Shown: positions 34,187 through 47,489, numbered from the stretch's first letter. The stretch: 64,000 nt of DNA from Scortum barcoo (GCA_023238725.1 CM041553.1:13265001-13329000), one strand, 5' to 3'. The notes: generated by a model not told the origin, from the letters alone. Translations and numbers: made by a program.

Positions 34187-35994
34187 TGCTTTGTACACTG
34201 GGGGTATTTTTCAAAGCAGTGCAGACTTGAAGCCATTGGGAGACTCCTTTGACTTTAATCTTGGCTGCTTCTTTGAAAATTATGACCGAGGACCACGGTT
34301 GCTTCATTAAAAGACATGTTCTGTTTCTTGTGTAGTTTCAGCCAGATTTTCTTTTTGTGCATGTGATGCTGATTTCAGCTTTCCACCCTCTGCGCTTCCA
34401 GCTGCCTCCTGAGCACCTTGCCGTGTTAAGGGCCACTCACTTTGGATGTGGGTGTGTAAATAGACGGGTAAATGTTAATTGAGGAGGCACGCTTGATTTC
34501 CGCTTGCCTCTTGCCGCCAAACGTACCCACCTCACTGCGCCGCCGTTTCCTCACCTGTGTCTGCAAACTGTTGTCATCTGTGGCACGGCGATTGGCTATC
34601 TACGTGATGTAACAAATGAGATGGAGAGTTTTGTGCTACAGTTGGTGGGATGGATCACAATAAGTTGAATGTGTCCTGTGCATTTAGTATCAGTCCTCTA
34701 CATAAAATGTGATCCAAAGGTCTGCTGGAGGAAGTAGTAGTAGAAGTTCGGTGGGTGGGTAGCAAAGCAGTTGACTTAGACATCATTGGCCGCGGCTCGT
34801 GTTTCCTCGAACAGAACTAGTTCATACAATGTGTAGTTCCACAGTGCAGGAAGGCAAAAAGTCTTTATAGTAAACCAGCAATGATTAAAAGGCGAAGCGC
34901 ACAGCCAGCCTTCCTACAGAGAGAGGAGGCGCAGGATTATATAAACATGGGGATATCAGCACACATTTTCAGGTGCCGTTCATAGTGCCGCGCTCTATTG
35001 GTCACATGAAAGGTGACGAAACATTTGTGTGAAAAAAGAGACCTAGAGAGAAAAGTTCAGACCCTGGCTCCTCTCTCACCTCCATGCTGCTGGCGTGAAG
35101 TGGGTTTAAATGTCAGATTTTCAGTTTCAGTAAATACCAGAAATGGTAAATGGTCACTTCCAGTGACAAAAGGTGTGAGGAGAGGGAGAAGGCCCAAAGC
35201 CTGAAAAGCTGGTCTGATGGCATACTGGTACTTTAACTAGTCAAGATTAGGATAATTTAATGATTTAAAAACAAACTAGTTTGAGTTGCCTGAAGTTCAG
35301 CCAAAGGGGCAACAGGTGAGAAAAATAAACCCTTATAAGAGTTTAAACCTGTACTGCACTTTTTGGCCCAGTGGCTTCATTAGTTATGTAAGAAAATATA
35401 TGTATCTTTTGCAAAAGAAGAATAATATAAATATACATTTTAATTTTTGATGTAACAGTGATGTGATAAACACCTTTCTGTGGTAACAAAGGCAGCACTT
35501 ATTCCTCCTGTCAAAGAGGATTTAAAGCAAAAAACAAAGACTCTTTGGTTAAATGTATTTTGGAAGAGTTGCTGGCAGAAAACTATTAGACTGTTTTCAC
35601 AGTAGCCAAAGGCTTATCTCACCTACCATGCACAGTACTGTGAAACTTTTTTAGCTGTGAAAAGAATTTTAATTCTTAACAAAGGTCATCATCTTACTCG
35701 AGCAGAAAAACATGAATTTGGTGAAGAAATACACGCAGCATGGTCAAATTACAGACACCTACTAACATGAAATGTCCCTGTTCAGTTCTGTTGGTGATTT
35801 GGCTCATCAGACGTTTCTATTATAGCAGTAATTAATGCACACTGTTGTCTGAATGACATGTTTTGTCTTTACAACAACACAGGGAGCCACATTGTTAACA
35901 AAACAAACTTCTCTGACAGAATATAGAAGAAGAAGATCCATTTAGCCACTCGCAGCGTCTGGTTGCATCTCTAACACAAAAAAGGTCACTGCTT
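34187..35994. other. Unique non-coding sequence
   Basis: Nothing recognised beyond short homopolymers. The part near 34420-34600 is more GC-rich and enhancer-like. Confidence 0.55.
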
Positions 35995-36041
<47 letters not shown>

Positions 36042-36047
36042 CACACA
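35995..36047. repeat. Compound (CT)n-(AC)n microsatellite
   Basis: CT units switch at TTA to about sixteen AC units and then an imperfect tail. Confidence 0.95.
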
Positions 36048-36210
36048 ACATATATTGCAGATTTGATCCAGTGGCAGAAGGAAATGAAGGTAGAGAGATG
36101 AGACCTGTGTGAAATGCCACACAAAGTACTAATCGATCCCTTGCTGTGTTCACATACTGTGAGTGCACAAATCAGGGCACAGCAAGCTGCCTCTAATGAC
36201 CTGGACCAGG

Positions 36211-36245
36211 ACAAACACACACACACATGCACACACACACACACG
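36211..36245. repeat. (CA)n microsatellite
   Basis: Two CA runs separated by a TGCA interruption. Confidence 0.9.
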
Positions 36246-38929
36246 TCTGCAACTCACAGCATATATATGTATGAATACACGCACACGCATATCCTACCTG
36301 TGCTCTGACACAGTTGTGCCAGCTGTCAGCGGCTGAGCCAGGATCTCTTGCCCTCTGCTCCTTCATCATCCTCTAACCCTTCTCCCTCGTCTATCAAGTG
36401 TTTCCTCCCCGTGAATATACAGTTCACACAAATGTTGACTGCTAAATGCTTTATGAAGTGCCAGTTGTTACAAATCATGCCACTGCAGTTCCCCAAAGCC
36501 CTGCCAGCAGGAAGCATCTGTAGGTTGTGATCCTCTGTAACCCGAATGTGTTTTAAACATGTACATGCAGTATTCATGCTGAACTAGACTGTGAATGTAC
36601 AGTGTATGTGTGTGTGTTTCTCAGCCTGAAACAGACAGTCTGTGTTCAAGCATGCCTGCTTATTTGTGTGCATATGTGTGATAATGGACAAATGCTAAAA
36701 CCGATTCACCCACTTTGCCGCGTGAGCTTAAAGGATGAGATATTTTTTTCTTGTTATGTTTATGATTTTTCTGTATGATTACTACTAAGTATTGTCTGCG
36801 TAGTCAAGGGCTGATATAACTTATCTGTCTGTATGTGCCCTAGACCTCCACTGTTGCACTGTGTGACATGCTCCTCATTACAGTTAACACAACCACTGTA
36901 ATTTATTTGAGATAACACCACAAAAATGGGCTGTGCTGTGAATATTCACTAGACCAAGTCATCTGCAGCTGAAAATATCCCCTAAGAAATACACTATTTA
37001 CTTCTGTCTGAGCAATGAATGCTAAAATCTAGCAGCCGTTTGAGGAAATTATTTAGACTGGCTTAAAAATGATGGCTGGATTTATGACCTGTTTTTACAG
37101 ACTTCAGCAGGAACAAGTGGCCCTGGAGCTGCAGACTGGATGTAGGGAAGTCTGGAAGCATTTTGTGAATGATTATTTTGGTCATTTCATACAGAAAACA
37201 TAAAATATAAGCAGCCTTATCCTTTAATAAGGATAATATGGTGTGATTCTTTAAAGGGCAGTTATGTTTTATTACAACTTGGGTAATATTTTTCAGGTTT
37301 TGGCTCTTCATCCTGTGGGCTATGGTAATATTGTACTCACTGAGTTCATAGCTAAGGTGGAAATGCAGATGCTTTGCTAGAAAAACACTGCATGAAACAC
37401 GAGAGGTCAGTTGATCAGACGGGTGTTAAACAGACCTCCAGGTTAGCTCAACCTTTTTGGAAGAGAAAATGAAGGTGAATGGTAAAATGATGACACAGTT
37501 TTGAAGTGGTTTAGATGATCTGGTTTAACTATTTGCTTGTTCCCAACCTGTCTGATCATTTAACCTCTCTTTTTTCTTGACCCGTCTGACTTGGCACCAT
37601 CTTTCCAGATCTTAGCAGTAAGTACAATGGTAGCATAAGTGTTGGAAACTGTCAAAACGGCCAACGTCTAACGGCCAAAGTTAGACCTAAGTTATAATTA
37701 ATTTTTCTTAAATTAGATTTTTTTTTCTTCAGTCAGTGGTCCAGGCCATTATCATCAAGTCTGCTCCTGCAGTGTTGGAACTTGATCATTTTTTAAAATC
37801 CAACCAAAATCACCCCCAACTTGAATTTTTCTGATCAAAGACACATATGAACACAGTGCAGAGCCTCGATGACTCCTCAGTTCACAGTGCAAACTTGCTT
37901 TTCCCATTTGGAAACACTGCACAGTGCAGTAAGTCAAGGTCAGGCCTCTCACACAGCCAGGTAAATCTATTTGTGTTTATCAAATGGACTGAAAAATTAC
38001 AATTCTCACAGTATGGTAATAAAAGCCAAACTGTCCCTCTGTACGTGTACATGAAACAAACAAAGAGACATGCGGGGGCCCTTTGATCAGTCAATCCGTA
38101 AACAAACCCAGATGCAGAAGCCCTGCAATTGGGTATGCGCAGATCAAACTGTGTCAAATCATCAGCGGGCGAATAATAAGCTCTTGTTCTCTGAAGGGCA
38201 GCAGTCACAGCAGCACCATCAATTAGACTCCAGAGTTTGTGTCTTTTTCCTTTCTACTGATCGTGAGCCGAGCGAGTCAGACTCTGCTTTGTCTTGCAGC
38301 GCACCTTCAAACTTGGCTGTTTACATTATTGTGAAGATGATGGAGAAATGAATGCGGATTGGTTTTCTTTTTCAAAAAGTGTTGAATTCCAAAGGGGTTA
38401 AATCACAAATGCTGCCATGTTGATGGGTGGAAATTGTGCCAGATTTTTTTTTGTTTTGTTTTTGTTTCTTTTTTATCATTACCTGAAGTTTGTACCTAAA
38501 CCGTTCGGGACGTTCTTGGTGAGACATCTGTGTACGGCATATTTAAGACATGGCTGTCCTGTCGCTGTTTGAATTGTTTATCTCTTGTCCCTGATAGTGC
38601 GGCCACATAGGTAGAAGCTATGGATGAAGTTTGAAACATTTTTTTTTTCAGTCTGCTCCTTCTTGTTAGTGATGCCTCACGCTGTGCACAAGAGTATTAC
38701 CCTCAAACAAGTCTGTCCTCTTTGTTTTGAACTCTATGGGGACCCCCCTTGCAAAAAAATAATGTTTTGGAAGGCAAGCCAAACCAATGTGCGGGAGAGA
38801 GCATGGAATCAATAGTGTCTTCTTTTCTTACTTGATTTAAATGAGGGCTACCAGCTCTGAAGTTCCTTCTTGCCATGTTCATCTTGAAAGAATGTGCGCT
38901 GGTTGCACCGACTCCAAAGCCCAGCACAG
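36246..38929. other. Unique non-coding sequence
   Basis: Two splice-like contexts were inspected and not accepted: a 9-base segment between CTTTCCAG and GTAAGT at 37609-37617, and a 33-codon open segment after GTCTTGCAG at 38300. No gene or element is recognised. Confidence 0.5.
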
Positions 38930-39660
38930 TTACCATTGGCATATTAATAATTTAATGCAAATAATCATTGAGTATGCAGTTTGTGTGTGAATTTGAGCTG
39001 AAAGACAAAAGTAGAAAGTGGGGCCTCACATTGCGTTGAGGAAAATAAAGTGAGATGTTACACAGGCCTCTTTCTAGCGTCTCCGCGGGTGAATGCTGGA
39101 ATGAATCCCCCCAAGAGCCGTACCATCTCATCTAGCTTTCTCTGATTTAGATCGTATCAACCCGTCTCATTTCACGCTGCCGTAATACGAGATGTCAAAG
39201 TGTAATTTGACAAGGTTTCTCAGAGTAAACAGGCGCTGAGTTTTGCTCTGCGCTTTAATTGTGCCCTCAAAGTCCCCCAGATAGCTGTTAACTCAACCTG
39301 GGGTGATTTAAATTTTACGGCAAATTGTTGCTCACTGGATTAGGTGGTGCTGGAGGTGTGTACGTGCTTATGATTGTGCATGGAGAGGTAGTAGTTGTGA
39401 TGTTGGTTTGTTAGGGGCTGTGTGGAGGTTGGTTGGAGGTGATGGGTGAGGAGGGGGGAGGGTTGTTACACGTCACACAGGCACAGAAATAGATATTATA
39501 TTAAAGCTTCTCCTCGCCATGGTTGCTCTCAGGCTTCAACTCCAGCACCATTCCCTTAGTCCCATTAGACTGTCAATAATTCATGTCAGGGATTTCATGG
39601 GATTCAACAGATACTTTCGCCTGTATTGATGGCGAATTTCTTTTATTTACACGGTGGCTA
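38930..39660. promoter_or_regulatory. Enhancer-like unique block with octamer site
   Basis: It starts with AATAATTTAATGCAAATAAT, which contains an ATGCAAAT octamer at 38955-38962 next to AATCATT. Long repeat-free stretches follow with words such as GTAATACGAG, GTGTAATTTGAC and GTCAATAATTCATG. It is one of the clearest candidates for a conserved regulatory cluster by appearance only. Confidence 0.35.
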
Positions 39661-41140
39661 TAATGAAATAAGAAGCCTCACATAACTCTGTACTTAGTCT
39701 GTAGGCTAATTTCTGAGGGAGAAAACATGGGGTTGGTGGTGGTGGAGCTGGTGCTGTTGTGGAGGGGAGGAAAGCCGGTGGGGCTTTGGTTGTACTAAGG
39801 GTCCCAGAGCTGCTTTCCTCAGCCTCCATGCTTATCGCTCTCATTACAGGTCGCTCTTTTCTTCTTCACCCTTATCCTTCTCTCTGTGTTTATGTTCTGC
39901 AGTATTGTTGTCAGCCACGCTAAGGGAAAAAAACACTTCTACTTTCACTTTTTCTACTTACTGATGTACTTCAGTAACCTGCATACTAATAATGTGCATC
40001 TCCAAATATGTCAAGCAAAGTTTGGTGGAAGCTTAAGTGTGCAAGGCATACTTCTTGCATCCCACGTGTTTTTAAGCTTAAGGCTGGTGAATGTGTTTAA
40101 AGAAACTGTGTGGATTTATTGACGACTATAGATCAGTGTTTTCAGGAGCTAATGACCACGTTTTGCTGCACAAAAGGACAAGCATGTATCGATGTTATGT
40201 ACATTTGCACCAACGCTGCTTTCACTAGAAATTTGCAAGCAAAGGCAGGTGAAGAGGAAGACTGGCAGCCAATGTACACATGTAAACAACAGGGGTTTTA
40301 AAATGTTTTTAAAAAATCAGCTTAGCAAATGTTTTATGTGGACTTAAGGGGTTTACACAACCATGCTCTTGTTTCCAGGTGTGAATAGAGACGACGTGGA
40401 TATTTGAGACGAGGGAACCAGCGAATGATGGGATTTTTCCTTTAATGACTGAAGTGGTTTCATATATTATCAGAAATCTCTTTCAAGTCGTTTTTGATCT
40501 AGTTTGGACACCATACATGTTGCCAAAGAAAATTGTTCTAATGTAATGCAAATTATTTGTACAGGAATGTAACTTTTAGGAGATGGAGTTGATTTTAGAG
40601 AATACTTGAGATACATCTGATCACAGAGTAACTTCGGCAACTGACCAGCTGTTCAGCTTGCGATGTCTAATCATACTTGAAACCTTAAGTCACCAAATTC
40701 TCCACTTCTGGGAAACAACTTTAGTTATAGGTGCATCATTTCACTGTTCTTTATTATTATTATTTTTTAAGGGGGGATTTCCTCTTAGAGCAATGTAATC
40801 CTCCAGTTGACTATAACCTGAAAATCACCACATTAAGAGGTTTCTGCGTGGCAATAGCAGAGTTATGGGCTCATCAACTGGGCTCGGTCCTGAATGAGAT
40901 GTTATACAAGTGCAGTATATGTGAGAATTACTCTTTCATTAAGTCCTCCTGTAGGTATAAAGGTTCAAGTGCTCTGTGTTTTGCACCTTTACACAACACT
41001 AAGTAAAAATAATTAAAATGCAAATGTATAAGCCCTCATAAGTCCAAATGATCAAAAGGTGCTCTAACCAAGCACGAAAACAGTCATAAAGTGGTTTCAT
41101 CACCTGCTATAACAATCAATTAAAATACAATATGCAAAGA
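39661..41140. other. Unique non-coding sequence
   Basis: A GGT/GGA-rich purine stretch lies at about 39730-39775. Otherwise nothing is recognised. Confidence 0.55.
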
Positions 41141-41184
41141 GTTTGTGTGTCTGTGCGTGTGTCTGTGTGTGGGTATATGTGTGC
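41141..41184. repeat. (GT)n microsatellite, imperfect
   Basis: GT units with CTG, CG and GTAT interruptions. Confidence 0.85.
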
Positions 41185-41319
41185 TCGCCACAGTGGTGTG
41201 GAATGAATCAGCGAGTGCCCGTGGACATTGTCATATGGACATATTAGCAGCAGCACTGGATTCCTTAGTGTTTTATGTGTATAATTTCCCCCTGATAGTG
41301 GTGGTAGTTGTATGGTGTT

Positions 41320-41390
41320 TTGTGTGTGTGTGTGTGTGTGTGTTCAGATTTCTTTCAGAAAGAGAGAGAGGGAGAGAGAGAGCTAGAGAG
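41320..41390. repeat. (TG)n array followed by (GA)n array
   Basis: Twelve TG units (41320-41343), 15 bases of unique sequence, then GA units with GGA and CTA breaks (41359-41390). Confidence 0.9.
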
Positions 41391-41620
41391 GTGATGTGGA
41401 AGGATGAGGGAGGCTGAGACAGGAGAGCTGCCCCCAGTAATGAGGCCCTTTTATGGGCTTTAATTTGTCCCGCTCCCCCGGGAGACTGATGGATGGCTCT
41501 CTTTATGCTCACTCTCTTTCTTTCCCCCATCTGTGATACAGAGGATTTATTTATACCCTGATATTACCTCTCTAACAAGTGCTGCCTTGCCATTACGCCT
41601 GCCTGACTCTTCCTGCACAA
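41391..41620. other. Unique non-coding sequence
   Basis: A short unique spacer with TTATTTATA and GC-rich patches. Nothing is recognised. Confidence 0.55.
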
Positions 41621-41768
<148 letters not shown>

Positions 41769-42554
41769 ACATTGTGTGAGTCTATTTTGTTGTGTAAAAG
41801 AACTGTAACATGGACTGTGTGTGTGTGTTTGGATGTCTGTAGGCTCGCCTTGCTGTCTCTGTACGATTCTTCCTCTATTTTTTCTTCTTTTTTTTCAGTT
41901 TATTTGTTTCTTTTCTGTGCAAGTGGGTGCAGGGGAAAAAACAAAACATTTTTGCCCCTGGGCAATTCATTGCACATTCTGGCTGACTCGTGCTCGGTTT
42001 GACTCTGGGGAAATGAAATTTAAAAACTAACTTAAAAGTTTATCACCAGTTGGCAGTTTTGGCAAGTGATAAAAATGACCAGTTGGAGAGGCAGATTTAG
42101 GTTGACAGCCACGGAGGGATGAAAATAGCGTGCTGCATACGTTTACCTTGGCTGTTTCAAAAGAATTGGGCACCATGCTGGCAGGGCTGCCGATGCCCAT
42201 GTTCATCCATTCATCCACAGCTCAGGGGCTTGTCACTGCAGAAACTTCAAGGGAGAGTTTCAAGCCACAACACTTGTTCTGCATCAACAAACATCAACGC
42301 ACACGTATGCATATATATGGTATATGTATGGTTTGTTTGGGACAATATAAGGTACAATATTAATTATTCTGATTCTTACCAACATTCACACAGTGTTACA
42401 CAGTTAATTATCAATTGATGTGACATAAAGGCATAAACTGTGAAATCTGTGATCTGAATGTAAACAAGAAATTTACCCTACCAATCACCCACAATATAGC
42501 AAATTAGTAGTGCCTGTAAACACATACTATGCTTTCTAAGACTTTACTTTCTAT
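41769..42554. other. Unique non-coding sequence
   Basis: Nothing recognised apart from a short TG run at 41818-41829. Confidence 0.55.
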
Positions 42555-42690
42555 TTTAACTATAGATTCATTTTTCATTATTTACTGGACTAGTTGATTA
42601 ATCATTAGGTCTATAAAATATTAACAAATTGCTCGACACAATTTCCTCACACCAAAGTTTACGTCCCGTAAACCCGTAAACGTGTAGTGT
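42555..42690 (-). mobile_element. AT-rich interspersed element, family B, fragment
   Basis: TTTTTCATTATTTACTGGAC, TAGTTGATTAATCATTAGG and TCTATAAAATATTAACAAATTG, then CACAATTTCCTCACACCAAAG, reproduce the left half of family B in the orientation of the copies near 3.3 kb. Confidence 0.55.
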
Positions 42691-44142
42691 GACACAAAGA
42701 AAAGCTAAGCTGAGAAGGTGAAACCAAGGAATGATTTCTATTTTTGATTTATATTTTAATTGGTGATATGATACCAAAAAGAAGCAACATTTTCTACTAT
42801 TAAACACACTACACATTTTTTAAGGCTGATATTTACCTATATTTGTTAGTCTAAATATCTTAATCACCAAAATATGCAATAAATTACAATTAAATGAATT
42901 TAGTGTCCAGCAGAATTATACCTTAGCCATCCTACATTGTAAAATTTAAACCTTAATTTAGGCAGACATGAAGTTATACATAAAAAAAAAAAAATTAAAA
43001 AAGTTAGATAGACTTCTGTTTTGAATCTGGTCTAATAATTTCCTAAGTAGGTTGGGTTTCATTGGGGCAGTGTGACCTAACATTATAACTTTGTAATCTC
43101 TAAATTCCTGCATAGCCTGGTCCTACCTCTTAACACTATGCAGTCCACCGTATAAACATTTGATGCTCTATCACCACATACCAAAGCTAATTTCAGCATC
43201 CTTTCTGCGCCGTTGCCTGCTTTCAGCAATTTAACTGACTCGTCCTGAATTGGCACTCAGGTGTGGGTAAAGTTTTATGATTCTTGTGTGTGTTCATGTG
43301 CATCAAATATTGTGCATCTCAGGTGGGTGGGGTTTGCAAACTCAGGGACAGTCAGTGTTAAATTTGCCCAGTTTTTTTTTTTCAGATTATCACCTGAGCA
43401 GAGGAACACTGCAACAGTAAGATGTTTATCACTGTTGCAATATTCAGCTATAACCAAGACACAACCATGTCCTCACAGATGGATTTGGCTTCTTATATAG
43501 TAAAACTAAAATATTGTGTCTTAGATTATTCTGATTGTACAGTGCACTTTCAACACTTTCATCATTTTGAAACAGACTTCCATTCACCTGTTTGATTCTT
43601 GCGCTGACAATTTGGTCTTGTTTAAATAGTGGAGTAGGAATAAAGAATAGCCACTGGCAATATGTACTATTTTATCTGTGCTCCAGTAGCATTAAAAAAA
43701 AACAAACAAAAAAAATTCTTTACAGTCCCGGCTCAGTTTCCTTGAAGATGAATCGCCGCTTTTTACCTGTTTCTATCCATCTTTCACTCATCCCGCCTCC
43801 CTTCAACTCGCATAAATGAAACGGCAACACAGGAGAAGAAAAAGAAGAAGAGCACTGAGGGTAAACAGAACAAAAATATTGGTTTGCTTTCTTTCTGCAC
43901 TCTCTACCCCTCTGGATGTGTGATCACTAACATCTATTGCATGTATTGAGGGCTGGGCGATGGTTTGGCACGTAGATTGTCAAATCACACCTCTGAGTAA
44001 CTCTCAGCACACTTAGCTCAAGGCCCCTCCAGCTTACATAATCCTCTGATCTGTCTGCTGCTGGAGAGGGGCCAGCTGAGGATTGACAAACACACTGAGC
44101 TAGAAATAAGACACACCATGCTGTCTTACAGTCTTACAGACT
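42691..44142. other. Unique AT-rich non-coding sequence
   Basis: It includes an A13 tract near 42980 and a splice-like 31-base segment at 43386-43416 (T-tract acceptor, GTAAGA donor) that is too short to support. No gene is recognised. Confidence 0.5.
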
Positions 44143-44172
44143 AAGAGAGAGAGAGAGAGAGGGAGAGAGAGC
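44143..44172. repeat. (GA)n microsatellite
   Basis: GA units with one GGG break, after a duplicated CTTACAGT. Confidence 0.9.
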
Positions 44173-45920
44173 GGTGACGACAGCCATTGTGAGTGGTAAC
44201 CTTGTCTACACGGATGCCTATTCTAAACAAAAATCCCACAGCACCATGAGTTCCCAGGTCAGAGATTTGGACAAAAAAAAAAGCATCCCACTTGTCCTTC
44301 TTCACATCCTGGGCTCTGTTTTTTAACAACCTCTCTAATAACTATCATCAATCCTTAACACACCTCCCCTTAAGGATATTTTTTCCTTTAATAAAAGAAA
44401 GCACGGTGGTCTCCCTTTCACACTTCACCCCTCTGACCCACACATCTTCCACTCCCATCCATCCCCCCGACCCTCCACCCATTTGGCTGGTGAGGAGGGA
44501 AGCCCACTCGCAGTGCCCCCTTTGGCAGTTCTTTTCAACTTCACAGTGTCCCGTGGTTGAGCTTGGATCCACTACAGAAAGCCATCTGCCCACTGTGATC
44601 GCTCACTAAAGTGTCTTAATTAAGCCTCATTGCCTTTGTGTAATATGCCCCCTTTCAAATGCACCTCGGAAAAAAAACGCCCAGAGAACAACGCCACGTG
44701 AAAGAAAAATGCCATGCGAGGGAGAGCTGGACTTGATATTTACACACAGAGCATTGCAATACATCTCAGCGAGTCACGTCACACAGTCTGACAGATATTG
44801 TCATTCTCTGAAATGGCTGTGCTGTAGGGATTTTGTTTTTGTTCAGTGGCCCACAGGAGAGTCACAGGCAGCGACCGGCCTCACTGATCTGCTATCATTT
44901 GCATGTTGAACACACCCATGGCTCCTTGATGTCGACGTGGAACACTGGCTCTGCGATGTGCCACAGCTGCAAGGTCCAGAGCACCGAGCTTACCCCGCGT
45001 GCAAACACAAGCAGAAGTACACGGTCGCACGGTGACACACATACACATGCCAAGGGAGCCTCTGTCATCCAGCGTCCTGTTCCATGTCTTCATTTTGGGA
45101 CGGCTGACGAGACGTGTTGTGTCGGGGATACTCTCAGGACCTCCAGATCTGTCAGTGGTTGTTCAGCCGTCATCACCTTTTGATCCTCAGGAAAAGGACT
45201 GAACTGCTGTTGTCTTACTACAACACTCACTCTAAGCGAGTCCAGTCCACTTTTTTTAGCTGCTAAAAAAACCCCACATGGTATTAGTCGTAAAAACATT
45301 TTGCAGGATAGTTCAGTCAACATCTTAGTAATAAGGTCTGTGATTATTACAATTTTTAAACAGAGAGCACTTCCTTGTTTTTGTGTTGTAGAAAGCTCAG
45401 ACGTATTTGAGAGTTGGCTGCCAAAAATCTATTTGGCTTGTTTTTGGAAAATCAGAGCAGTAATACACAGTGTCAAGGTCAGTTTGGTTTCATCTCGTAC
45501 TATGAAGGTTGCAGGTCAACAGTCAACTTGTGTCTTAAACACCTGAACACACAAGGAAAGACTTTTCAAAGCAGTTCCTTCTCACTCTATACTGTATTTG
45601 AAGTGAGATTGTCTATCTCAAGCAAGTTTTAAGTCTCTAAATGCTTATTTTTGTACTGACAAAAAAAATGGAAAGCAACTGCTGAAGCAAATCTGTCTGA
45701 AAACTTACACTTTGTTTCAGAAAATGTACAAAAAGTAAATCCAAGTCCAGTAAAGAAAAAACAGTACTTTTTTTCTGAAAACAGATGCCCTGCTATCATC
45801 TTGTTTCTAATGTCTCAAGGCCTGATTGATCCCTCATTTGTCACAGTCACAGAAGAAAATCCAAAAGTCTGTCTAACTGCTCTTTTTTTCCCACTTCCTC
45901 CCCCTCTCTTTTCTCCACAG
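44173..45920. other. Unique non-coding sequence
   Basis: No gene is recognised. The last 40 bases form a very strong splice-acceptor-like tract (CTTCCTCCCCCTCTC, then TTTTCTCCACAG). Confidence 0.5.
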
Positions 45921-46203
45921 TCTTCCTTTCACCATCCATTACAAGTGTGTGACAGGTTACAGACGGGTGGAGAGGGGAGAACAATGTGTTGTGACCCTCA
46001 GTACTGCCCTCCAGCTCAGCGCCTGGCTCCAACTCCCTCTCCTAGCAGGCCGTGGGGGGCCTGGCCGCCGCCCCTCTGCCCGCCTCCCTCTCCACCCCTC
46101 CAGAATCAATCGCTCTGCGACACCATACAAACGATCTGCTGAAGTCCATGCATCACAGTACAGTGCACCACCAACAATGACCAGCCATGTGGTTCAGGAC
46201 TGA
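45921..46203 (+). other. Candidate 3'-terminal exon, GC-rich, unassigned
   Basis: A near-ideal acceptor ends at 45920. After one base, one frame is open for 93 codons to a TGA at 46201-46203. The product starts LPFTIHYKCVTGYRRVERGE and ends QYSAPPTMTSHVVQD. The YKC-VTGY-x5-G-x2-C spacing recalls the end of an EGF-like or sushi module, but the cysteines before it are missing, so this may be coincidence. A second frame is also open for 73 codons because the segment is GC-rich, which weakens the coding case. No polyadenylation signal was identified with confidence. AATAAG occurs at about 46220. Confidence 0.22.
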
Positions 46204-46805
46204 GGGAGAGGGAGCAAAGAATAAGATGGAGAGTTATTACGGGTAAATCTAAAAATTGAAATGGAAGAGGAAAGTGAAAAGAGAACACCAGGGAGGCAGA
46301 AAACGCAGAAATAGAAACATGGAGGGCATGTTGGGGTTGAACAACTTGCAGAAAATATCTCAGTGTGAATTTTCAAACCAATATATTACTAATCAAATTG
46401 CAATTATTTTCCATATATTTTCCATATATTAAACCCCAGGCCTGTTTTATATGTTGTTGTTGTATGTTTGAACATGAATAGAATCAGATGGAACAATGCA
46501 GTTTGTTGCTGTTGAGGTCACCCAAGGTTCAAACTAGTCACTTAGAGAAAGGTCAGCTTCTAAGTAAACTTATCTACTTTTCTATGTTATTGCATCAGTG
46601 GGAACCTATACCCAACACTGCCCAATAATATTCAATCACTATTCTCAAAATTCTACAATGTTATTATATTAATTGAGTAATTTGTGGTAATAACAACAAT
46701 GACATGATAAATTATTGGTATATCATCTGTATAGTTTACTATAATAAAACTAAGTCATGTCAAATAATGTTTAATACGAAATGATAATAGGAAGTAACTC
46801 CGGAC
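46204..46805. other. Unique AT-rich non-coding sequence
   Basis: A short tandem of TTTTCCATATAT is seen near 46410-46432. Otherwise nothing is recognised. Confidence 0.55.
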
Positions 46806-47050
46806 ATGTAAGTACAATTTTGAGGTACTTTACCATTTTAACTACATTTCCAAGAGATGAATTGTACTTTTCACTCTACATTTATCTGACAGATATATTC
46901 ATTTATTACTTAGCAGGTTCATATCTTACACAGAAAACATCTGTTTATAAAATGAAACATTGCTAATTACAATTATAATACAACTACCCATCAGTATACA
47001 AATACTACCTTCACCAGCTTGTTGTTAAAATGCTTCTTACAGTTAATTAC
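46806..47050 (+). mobile_element. Interspersed repeat, family D, copy 2
   Basis: The landmarks run in order: TTTGAGGTACTTTACCATTTTAACTACATTTCC, TGTACTTTTCACTCTACATTTATCTGACAG, AACTACCCATCAGTATACAAATAC, then CCTTCACCAGCTTG and TTAAAATGCTTCTTACA. This is the fish element recalled as having 'CTCCACTACATTTATTTGACAG' and 'CCTTCACCAGCTGCAACATTAAAATGCT'. Its right end is missing. Confidence 0.65.
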
Positions 47051-47084
47051 AAATAATTATGAGTGACCTGTAGTGAACTGTAGG

Positions 47085-47160
47085 TCCAGGCCATGCTTTG
47101 TTTCTCCCTGTCACAGCTAAGCTAAGCTAACCAATTGCTTGCTGTAGCTAAATCTGGCTG
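47085..47160 (-). mobile_element. MITE-like element, family A, fragment
   Basis: TGCTTTGTTTCTCCCTGTCAC, AGCTAAGCTAAGCTAACC and AATTGCTTGCTGTAGCTAAA match the middle of family A in reverse orientation. It directly follows the family D copy. Confidence 0.5.
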
Positions 47161-47485
47161 CGATGGTGCTGTTATTATGGCAGCAAAACGTCAGTCGCTA
47201 ACCAAACCTTTCACCTGCTACAGCTTGTTAAAACACCATACACCGTGTAAGTTACCGCGAAAATCACGGCTCTCGCAACTTTAAAGCGATTAATCATTCA
47301 GCCACAGTGTGTGTGCGGGACGACTGAAAATCTGTCCGAGCTTTAATTACATCTTGTGACGATTCAGCGAGCATATGAGCATCCGCTCTGGTCAGCCACA
47401 GCTATTGTTTACTTCAAGTGTTACTCTGACTCCCTGGGGTCCCCTGGGAGCCTGGTGCCCTCCCTCGAACCTTCCCCCATACCTT

Positions 47486-47489
<4 letters not shown>
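47161..47489. other. Unique non-coding sequence
   Basis: Mixed-composition unique sequence. The stretch from 47330 to 47400 (TTTAATTACATCTTGTGACG) is enhancer-like. Confidence 0.5.

Noticed and set aside
37609..37617. Possible 9-base microexon between CTTTCCAG and GTAAGT
   Set aside because: Such pairs are common by chance, and nothing links it to neighbouring exons.
38300..38401. 33-codon open segment (RTFKLGCLHYCEDDGEMN...) after GTCTTGCAG
   Set aside because: Open segments this short are expected by chance. No donor or terminator context was found. It served as a calibration of how often protein-like strings appear here.
43386..43416. 31-base segment between a T-tract acceptor and a GTAAGA donor
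   Set aside because: Too short to judge coding potential. The acceptor tract is an ordinary T run.
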